A stretch of DNA of 64,000 nt from Pegea sp. RAD2-039 (Eukaryota; Chordata; Thaliacea; Salpida; Salpidae): contig JAQGEQ010000192.1 of NCBI GenBank assembly GCA_034620365.1, positions 1,421,001 through 1,485,000 on the forward strand. The letters are read 5' to 3'. This document shows positions 54,629 through 64,000 of this stretch, in pieces. Position numbers and translations under genes: made by a program. The notes under the pieces were generated by a model. The model was not told where the DNA came from, searched no databases, and was given only the letters and a program-made list of their open reading frames with translations. Positions within the stretch are counted from its first letter, which is position 1. Each line of letters opens with the position of its first letter.

Positions 54629-57600
54629 ATTATTTTGTTAATCAAGAGAGATAGAATTAGATCTTTACGATAAAAAACCGTTTTAATTAAACTTGTTATT
54701 ACAAAAACTGTGAAATACTTAAAAAGCTCTGTAGAGCTGGATAAACAACTTATATGTGAGAAAATGTTTTAAAAGATGAGAGAGAAGTTTGGTGTAAAGT
54801 TTTAAATTAATCAAAACCAAACCGCGTAAAACTAGAAAGCAGTTTGATAAATTACAGTTGTAACTTTTTAAGATAAATTCAGTTTGAAATAGAAAAAATT
54901 GAAGAACTAAATGTTAAGAAGAATTTTTTATTGATTTTAAATGCTTTTTATCATAAATAAATAAGATTTTATTATCAATTTTTTTTTAATTTTCAGGCTT
55001 TGGTAAAATACTTCACAAAAATATTTAAAAAGTCTGCAAAAAAAAAATTAAAAGTTATTCAAAATTCAGCAAACAACTAACAATTTGAAGATTTTATTTA
55101 CTTTTATTCTTATATCTAACCATTTTCAATTAAAACTTATTCAAAAACTATTTTTTATCAAATAAATGATTATTTTATTTATTTAAAAGAATTGTTTTTC
55201 ATAGTCTTCTTATTTCAAATAATCAGATCTTTAATTTAAGTATCAAAAAAAGTTTATTTCTGATTTAAGTTATTTAATTAAAACTGAAATTATTTTTATA
55301 AATCATTCAAAATATTTACAAACAATACTTGAATAAGTTTTGAGTTGAATAATTTAAATATATTCGTCAAAAACAGAAAAATTTTCAAGTGGTACTTTCA
55401 GCAAAACTGAAATTTATTTTAATAACAGGACAGAATTTGACATCAGAATATAAATAAATCACTTTTAAAATAAGTCAAATATAAACATATTTTTAATGAA
55501 AGTTTGAACTCAAACTATTTTTTCAGGAAAATAGCTATAGGTTTAAAAAAGTCTATTTGTTGGGTGTTTGTTTATTACAGAATATATCTATTTGTATGAA
55601 AAACTAAATATGCAATTAAAAGAATATTTTTTGTTCTTTGATATTGCGATTAAATGAAATAGTTTTGTAGAAGTTTTATTTTCATTCAAGTATTATCTGT
55701 TTTTTATCCTTTAAATCAGCTTTCTTGTAATAAAACCAGAAGCTAATGACTACTTTTAAATGAAATAAACGTTCCAACTAACAATTAATTTGATGATTAA
55801 TTTGATGAATCACTCTTTTTACTAATACAATAAAACTGACAAAACATTTCGAAATGTTGTTGTCATGGTTTTAAGTATAATGTTGATGTAAAATAATTAA
55901 TACTGACAAAAGGTCCGCTAGGTGGCAATCAATCTTTTTGTAAAGTTTATGTAGCGCGACTAGTTGTATTTTGTGGACTTCTTTGTAAGTTACTTTCTAA
56001 CTCCGAGCAAAAGACTTTTTTAGATTATGTGGTCGAGAGGGATTCAGGTCAAAATATAACTGGTTCTTATCTGAGTTAACACCAACGGGTTCTTATTTCA
56101 CTGTCAAAAAAAGCCATTTTAAACTTTAGTGTCCACCTATCAGTAGAGAAGTGACTGTGTGCTCTAAGCATCATCTTCTGGAAGCACTCTAACTCATATA
56201 CTCCACTGATGCGTGCGAATTGGTTTTTATTATTGTGGGAAGAAATATTACTGTGAGAGGAACTATCTTCCTTAGGTCCGGTGTTTCTGAGACGGTCCAA
56301 TGATCTGGGACAATGGAATAGAGATCAATGGATTGTAGCTTGTTGTCTCGGTGTACTTCTTAATGATAATAACAATCAAACAATTGAATCTTAAATACCA
56401 AAAGCATTTATAAAGTACAATGTAACTTTACAAGAATCTGTCATCAAGTTTAAGAAACTTAGTTTCGAAAATGTTTTGTTTGGAACAAATTATAAGCTTT
56501 AGTTAACCAAATCATAAAACATTTGTCATCGATACGAGAGATGTAAACCTAGTTTTAGTTACTTTGTCATATTTTGTATAAACAATTTAACCTATTTATC
56601 ATTGAAACCCGTTTAACCGTATGCATTTGAAATTTAATATTTATCTTGAATAAAGCAAATGATATTAACGTTTGGTTAAAAGGTTACTTTTATAACTTGG
56701 TTAATAAACTACGAATTGTTATTTAGTTATTACAAGTAATGTTAGGTTGATTGATTAAATAACAGAAACTGAAAGGGTCTTAACATCTTATCCTTGGAAA
56801 CATTAAGCATTTATTACTGGTAAAGTTTTCTGTGCAAGGTAGAAAATAATCTGATATTTGTTGTATAACTTTTGTCATCAACTAATATTTACAACAAATT
56901 TGAAAATTATACTCTTTAGAAAAAATGTTTTTTTGACTTTAAATTACACTTGTAAAATTATGTAACTTGAAACTAAAGATAGTAGTGCAATTTTATGATC
57001 ATAATTACAACTAATTGCTTATTGATTTTATTTTTCAAATTTTGTTTTGTGTTGTTTTTACCTGACAAACAGACAAAAGCTGCTAATTTTATTATACAAA
57101 TAGTAGTATTTACCTTTAAAAGTATGTAAATTTTGTTTATTTTATAAGAAATTTATGTTAAAAACATTCTCTTACTTTTTCATAAAATTTTTGCGTGACA
57201 AAAATAAAGCCGTTGACAATTACTAAAGATGACGATAGTCAACGTTTTATTTAGTAGAAATTACGCACTTTGAAAAAACGAACGTGATTAATTGAATTAA
57301 GACTTTGATCTATACGACATTATCGTAAATAAAACCTTCTTTAGTACTGATTGAATATTTGAAATTTTACAAACTAAATGCAATGTTCTTATGCTATATA
57401 AGTGCCTATGAATGAAAGAAGATTATTAAATAACAGGAAATAATTTGGTATAATCATTAGGCATGACCAGTATTTTTTTAAAAATGTAAAAATTTTATTT
57501 GTTAAATAAAAATTGACAAATTATATAAGGATTTTTTATAAAATAATCGGCTTTTAAGTTAGATTATTTTTGCAAAAGTTAATTTATTAAAAAGCCACTT

Positions 57601-59926
57601 TAATTAGATATAATTGTTTTGATGTCAATAATTTGTTTCAATGTGGCTTTGAAATGGTGTGTAGGTGCAAAACGGATATTTTTGAACAAAATATAATGCA
57701 AGTCTCCACTTGATTTAATGTTTTTCAAATGTTTTAATACAAAGTAAAATTATGGATTTATTTAAACTGGCGCTGGCTCAATGTTATATGTAGGTAAAAA
57801 TACTTGTTACATCATGGAAAAATTTGAAAAAAATTTAAAGGTTAACGAGGTTACATTTTAGCTGAAGGTTAAACAAACTATAATTAAGGGGTATAAGATG
57901 GGATGTATGATTTTTGATATGTTCTTAGCAAATATTGACCATACACTAGTCACGAAATTAAAATTTTTCATTGCAAACTGCATTGTGTGCTTTGAATTAT
58001 TCGATGGGTTTGTAAATTTATAACTTTTAATGACTTTTATAGGTATGTATAAATGAGTTTTTGTATTGATTACACCATCTGTAAATCTTTTGATAACTAT
58101 TAAGAAGCTTTCAATATAAAGTATTTAAAAAGCACAATATTAAAGCTGTTTCCTTATTGGTTTCAATTAAAAAAAGAATAAACAAGTTAGAAGTTAGTTA
58201 CAAAATAAAGACAGAAACCAGCTAAGCTTAGAAAACATTTGTCTATCGTAACTTTGATGTAATATTGTTTGTAAAAAACCAAATTTTTAATAAATTCTCC
58301 AGAAACAGTTAAGTGAAGCATGAAGTATTTCTTGTTTTTGAAATATTCGAAGGTACTTTTTAATCTTTACAACAAATAGTTTAAATTATCGAAACAAACA
58401 ACATTTTTGGTTATAACGAAATTGTGGAAGTTTTAAAAACTAAAATATTTAACCAAAAATGTCAAATCCAACAAAAATGAACAAACCAAATTCGAAAAAA
58501 TGTAAAATAGAAACTGATTTACAAATATTTACTTTTTACTCTTCAATTGGAAAGTTATTGTAAAGCCTAATTTTAGTTTTACGAATACTTAACAAAAAGT
58601 ATTTATTTAGTTGACTTCATTGAGTTGAGCAGTATATTTGAAGAACGCTTTTAGAAAATATTTGTAAAAGATGTTGCGAACTTAAAATATATCACATCAA
58701 CAAACAAATATAAAATAGTAACCAAAATAGCTCAGATTATATCTTACATCATTTTTGATGGTTTTTAGATCTATAATTTGAACTTGAAACTTATAAACAA
58801 TTTTTTTGTTTAATTTATTTAACGATCCTTGTATAAAGTTCTTTCAACATAATTCATAAGACTTGGTGCTAGAGGTTTTAGAAACTAGTTTATTTACTTT
58901 GGAAGTACTGTCAATCGTGGATTACTTATAGCAAGATAGAAAAAAATAATTGAATAGAAATTATCAGATTATTTTTTGTTTGCTTTTAGCATTACAATGT
59001 AATATAAATTCATTTGAAGTTTTGGAATGCGATCACTAATCATTAACGATATGATCTGTAACCTCATAATAAAAAAGTTGTAAATTTTCAACATATTTAC
59101 TGATAAAGTGGAAATTTATAAGACCACCCGGTAATTTGTACTAGCATCAAGTACAAACCGGAAATCTGTCTAAAAGATTAAATAGATATTCACTTATCAT
59201 AAAACATCTTGTTACAAAATAATATTTAGCTTGTTGTTTAAATACCATGTAAATATAAGCACTTTCATCGACTACATTTGTTCAATTTCATGTAAATGCT
59301 TTTATTTACAAGAGGTTTTCTAAAGTATCTATAAAAACACAAAAAATTAAGAAGCAATAATCATAAAGCGGAAATCAAAGAGCAGATGATGAACTTTTGG
59401 TGGCGATTAGTGGTTGATTTCAAATTAGAGAAATTAACTTTTTGTGTTCCAAAACATAATAAGCAATAGTGCAAAGAGAGAAAAATTCAACTTTTTAATT
59501 AGGTAAGTGATTATGTTAAATGCAACTTGTTATTAAACAAAGGCACCCTCTAATATGAACCAACCAAGATATTAAGTTTGAATTATATTTGAATAACCTC
59601 ATAAAAGTACAAGGGGCGTTACAAACAAGACAGTAAATCATCTTCAATCTATATAAAAAAGCAGAAATTATTGCAAGAATCGCGACAAAGTAAACACATA
59701 AAGAATGATAAAAGCAGAAAACAGAGCAGGTTGTTAAAAGGTTGCGGGCAGCTAGTCAATAAACATGTGAGTCTTATTTGAGACAGTTTTTCAATAAACT
59801 AGTCACCAAATAAGAACAAACTGTTACGTTTCGTGTGTATATAAATGAAACTAATAATGTTTCTATTAAAAAATAGTAAAGTCTATATAATCAGAGGTTC
59901 CTCTAACAGGTTTTTAAAAAACTCCT
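54629..59926. other. Convergent intergenic region, no confident gene
   Basis: Mostly A+T-rich. Items seen: a minus-strand open stretch of higher complexity at 56076-56330 and a 76-bp imperfect hairpin at 57192-57267. Nothing else is recognisable. Confidence 0.5.
57192..57267. repeat. Imperfect inverted repeat / hairpin of about 76 bp
   Basis: TGCGT at 57192 pairs with ACGCA at 57263. Further in, AAATAAA and CGTTGAC on the left pair with GTCAACG and TTTATTT on the right, giving about 19 base pairs with an internal loop and a terminal loop of roughly 20 nt. Confidence 0.45.
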
Positions 59927-59932
59927 TTTATT
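59927..59932 (-). promoter_or_regulatory. Polyadenylation signal (minus strand) for the WBP1L-like gene
   Basis: Plus-strand TTTATT reads AATAAA on the minus strand, 55 bp beyond the stop codon at 59987. Confidence 0.55.
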
Positions 59933-59986
59933 TGGTTATCAACAAAGTTAGTCGATTAAAATCTCGTTAAACAAGTGAAGCTGCCA

Positions 59987-62900
59987 TCAATAGGCTTGTG
60001 GGTCTTCAATTAAATCTTGTATTGAAGCCATTGGTGAAATATCCTGGGTTTTAGGGAGCGAAACAACATCGTTCTCAGGTTCAAAACCTTTCTCAATTTC
60101 AACAACTACATTATTATTATTAGGATCAATGCCACCATGCCTTAACAACCAATTATCATCAGTATCACTATCACTATCGTAACCATACTCTGAAGCATCT
60201 ACATCAGGAAGACTTTTAACGATTACTCGTGAGAATCCATCTTTATTCGTCACAACTGAACTTCGAGAAGATGAACTAGCTGTTGCCTTATCTTCTTCAT
60301 GTTGTACCCCTTCTTCACTTTCTGAACAATGCATACTAACTGTAATTCCATCATCAGTGTGATTGTCGATAGTGGAACACGAACTACTATTACTTAAACG
60401 ATTCAGCTGAAATGACAAATTCATTTTTCAGCTGATTAATAAAGTCACACATGATCTTACCTGAAAACTGATGTTTGCTTTCGATAAGATATCGGGTATA
60501 TAATGAGATAAAGAAGCAAGGGAAAGCATAGATGATGTAACATTACATTCAAGAACTTGTAAAGAAGTTCTGTAATATCAATTTAATTATTAGATAAAAA
60601 CAATTGATAAAAAAGTGATGCGATAAATTATCAATGAATTTAACTCCAACTGAGATAGCAGAAGTTTTAAATGATTATTTCACAGCGAAAAAATGTATTA
60701 AGTTGTTTGTCTAATCTCCAAGTTTCAAACTATCACTTGAAAATAATTGAAAAGTCAATAACAAATGAAATTGCAATATGAACTTCCGGAAACAATAGAA
60801 TAAGTGACTAGTAAGTAAATGCAAAGCTAGTTAGTTAAATGAAATTGAAATTGATGGTTACATCATGTTGGAAATATTTGATTTATTTTAAGGTTGTTAT
60901 CGGTATAGTATATGCAAATATATAAATGAATGAGAATAAGATGAGATAGTTACCCGTCTTCATCACGTTGTACATATGCTACAGTATTCACAGGTTGTCT
61001 ACGAGACATATAAGGAGGAGGCGGGGAGGCTGTTGGAGGTATACGTATGACATCATCATAAATTGGTAGTTTAGTGTAACCCATCATTTCAGACTCTTCA
61101 AAATAAAAGGAAGTTAAGTTGATGATGAATTGGTTTAGTAATCTGTGAGAAGGAAATAAAGTTCAGTTTTTACATGCACAAATCTTATAAAAACATAATT
61201 CAATCTGTTTTTCTATCAGCTATAAATGTATGTTTATGAGTAGGTTTGTGGTCGTTTACTGCATCTCTCAAAACACACTTGTTATTTAAGTGATACAAAG
61301 TGGTCTTGAAATAAATTCGCACTTACTGTTATCAAGAGGCGGGCCTGGGTAGCCACAGGCACCGGAATAAGTATCATGAACACCATATAGAGGTGTAGTT
61401 CGAAAAGTTGATTGTCGGTTCTTGTGCTTGTGATGATAGGCACAGCAAAAGCTGAGAAAAATTGCAAGAACCCAGATAAACCAAAACCCTGTAAAAAACG
61501 AAATTATTATCTAATCAATAACAAACGATTTGTAAGTTTAAAGAAAAAATACTATTTAGAAAAGAAATAGTTTTTAACACCTTGCTAATGAAGTTAATGT
61601 CAAGTCAGTCTGCGTTTAGTAGAAATTATTCAAATATAACTTTAGTAGGTTTCAAAATATAGGTTTTGTCATTTAAATTATTAACAATAAATGAAGAACA
61701 ATTTACCAAGCTAAATATGTATTTATAAAGTCATAACTTCAATTTATTTATTCACCACTTAAAACATGAAGCATATAATTAAAAAGATTGATGAATTGTG
61801 AATATTGCTAAAATGTTAAACATAAAATGATAATAAACAAATCAATACTGACAAATATGCTGATTTAAATAACTGACAAATTTGCATCAAACTAAAAAAT
61901 GCAAACATCATATATTATTAAGTCTTCATAAGAAATTGTGAAATATCTTACACCATAATTCATAATAATGAGAGCAGCACATCCCATCACAACAGTAGCC
62001 TTTTGCACAATTATAGGTGGTTCCATTTTCATGATCACAGACATTTTCCACCTTGTTAAAATATACTAGCATTAGCAATCATTAAAATTGAAAACCTTTG
62101 GTAAAATTATGAAATTGAAGATGAATCATTTAATGAATTAAATCTCAAAAGCTCATTAAAGACATAAGTGACATGTACTCAGTTTTTAGCTTTTATAGCT
62201 CATTAATTATGTTAATAATTCATGATTATTGCTGGTTACTTTGATGTGTTGTTTACTTCACAATTTAAAAATATTTTATCTGTAGTAAAAAATGTAGTTC
62301 ATATAAAAAGCTTTACTCATTATAAATAGCAAAAAAACAAGGTTAGAAAAAATTGCTTCAAAAAATTATATAATATATTAAATCATCTCTGTAAAATACT
62401 TCATCACAAAAGCATTCTTTAAATACTTAAAAGTTATTAGTAGAATTAAAATAAGCTTAAAAAGTGCATCTCAGCACGGAAGTACCTTAAAAAAGATTTG
62501 TTTTTTATAATGTTAAACAGATGAATAGATATATAAAAAATTATTGAAAAGATAAAAGTATTGAATTTTATAGAGGAAACCAATGTCCCCCAAAACAAAT
62601 GCAAACCTATTACCATACCTGGGCATAACTTCAAAAACTTACCGTGAAAGTTGTAGACACACTATCACTATTCGACTGATAATCTATTAGAGGATCACCG
62701 AGACGTCCCATACTAATCAGTTGGACAATTCAACAATTTTAAAGTTAGGAGAAGTAAGATTTTAATGAAAATATTTTCTGTATTTGATAAAATATTGAGA
62801 GTTTGAAAGATAATTTTTGTTTGATAAAAATTTGATCCCTATATTTTATTATAACACTGAGTTTGTATAACTGTTTCATAGTTTTGATTAAACTTAAAAA

Positions 62901-63388
62901 AACTGAGCTGGTACTTTTTAATTTATTAAAACTGAGTTTTCTTTCTACAGTTTTTAAACAATGTTTTATTTGATCTAAGCTGTTGTTCTTATAATTATGC
63001 TTTTAATGGTATATTTTGATACCTAACTCTTTCTTTAAAAATTACTAACAAATATTCAAATACAAACTCTTAAGTATACAAATCTGTCCACCAATCTTTT
63101 AATTCATCCAACATTATGATAAAATATCTTCTTTTTCTATAACCTTAGCTTTATACAAAGCACATTGTATAAATAAATTTAGACAGGAAATTAAAGACAC
63201 ATTACAAATATACATTAGACATACATCATGCCACAAAATTATTCATGTAATAATTTCAACAAACATTAGAAACCCACCTCAGTCATTGCTGGTGTATGGC
63301 CTTCAGACCTACCCCCAGTAGATAGGTCAATTTGAACTAAATGAAGAACCAACAAACTAAACAAGAATCCATTTCTTAAAAATTTCAT
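59987..63388 (-). CDS. WBP1/WBP1L-type PPxY membrane adaptor
   Basis: Exons on the minus strand: 63388-63278 (signal peptide MKFLRNGFLFSLLVL), 62712-62643, 62051-61952, 61488-61327, 61095-60954, 60569-60461 and 60406-59987. The central blocks identify the family: VCDHENGTTYNC, GYCCDGMCCSHYYELW, then WFWFIWVLAIFLSFCCAYHH as the transmembrane helix, close to WBP1/WBP1L. The cytoplasmic part carries one WW-domain ligand, PPPPYMSRR, and an acidic tail (YDSDSDTDDN). Known family role: type I membrane protein recruiting NEDD4-family ubiquitin ligases or other WW proteins. From exon 2 to the end all phases agree. The junction between exon 1 (ends phase 0) and exon 2 (open only after a phase-2 junction) does not fit, so a small exon is missed or exon 1 uses another donor. 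If exon 1 is wrong, translation could begin at MGRLGDP in exon 2. Confidence 0.87.
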
Positions 63389-64000
63389 TATTATATCAAT
63401 CAAATACCAAATCTAAAACAACCATGAACATAATCATCTGAAATAAGAATGTATTAGTAATAAGAATAGAAATATAAGAAACATGTAATCATTACTAATA
63501 AATGACAATACATATTTAAATATTATATATAAACAATCAATTTATTTAATTTTTTATAAGCTTTGCTTTTATATTTTTCATAATTATCTTTTGACAATTG
63601 ATTTTATGGGCAGGTCAAATATTTCTAACAAAACTTCAAACAAAACATTTCTAAATCTATAAGAATTTTGCAATATTCTATTTATAAATTTGTTTATAGT
63701 TCTACCTTATGACAATATGATCAATAACTTCGTATTGATATCAAAAAAGTTCAAGTTATTTCAAAGTTAGTCATACAAAATAAACAGTGATAAAAACTAG
63801 CTTAAAAAATGTTAATTACTGTTGTATAATTTTAGAATAAACTGTTGATTTAATGATTACTGAAGGCTATAACAAACAAAATAACTAAAGATGTTTACAG
63901 CATAAATAATTGTTTTTAAACGAATTTAATAAATTGTTAAACATTTCCTACAGTTAGTGTTTAGAAATTATTAAATAGAAATATTTAAATAACAACTTTA
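63389..64000. other. Upstream flank of the WBP1L-like gene
   Basis: A+T-rich, probably promoter and 5' untranslated region of the minus-strand gene. No exon of another gene is visible. Confidence 0.45.

Overview
The window is nuclear DNA from an animal, most likely an invertebrate. It is very A+T-rich, the genes are split by GT-AG introns (many only 50-60 bp), and every recognisable gene is a metazoan one. The gene content does not let me name a phylum. Exons were assembled by hand from frame, splice sites and intron phase; no alignment was run.

Layout: (1) 168-1559, plus strand: 3' end of a type I membrane protein with sushi/CCP and EGF-like modules, cut by the window start. (2) 4815-7800: a decayed non-LTR retrotransposon (LINE) with endonuclease and reverse transcriptase remains. 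(3) 8545-16763, minus: a 13-exon gene whose phases close perfectly and whose C-terminal RING identifies it as an RNF220-type E3 ubiquitin ligase. (4) 20774-22116, plus: a two-exon RBBP4/Caf1-55 histone-binding WD40 protein. (5) 27532-28170 and 30202-31457, plus: two tandem fatty-acid-binding protein genes with the classic four-exon structure. (6) 33846-39860, minus: a seven-exon single-pass receptor or ligand with signal peptide, PAN/Apple domain, Ser/Thr-rich stalk, EGF domain, transmembrane helix and PDZ-ligand tail. (7) 48118-49665: a second, 5'-truncated copy of the same LINE; a third 3' stub lies at 24144-24640. (8) 52783-54278, plus: a four-exon intracellular protein with repeated EP[I/V]Y motifs and a proline SH3-type motif, in a local cluster of perfect CRE sites. 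(9) 59987-63388, minus: a WBP1/WBP1L-type membrane adaptor with one PPPY motif.

The genes are neighbours rather than a pathway. Two (RBBP4, RNF220) are linked to chromatin and ubiquitin regulation, two are lipid carriers, and three are membrane proteins. Long stretches between them (about 40-48 kb, 54.7-59.9 kb, 16.8-20.7 kb) are A+T-rich, without recognisable genes apart from transposon relics.

Items most worth a second look: the PAN/EGF/PDZ membrane gene, a hammerhead-ribozyme-like core between the two FABP genes, the CRE cluster around the 52.8-54.3 kb gene, and the unresolved first splice junction of the WBP1L-like gene.
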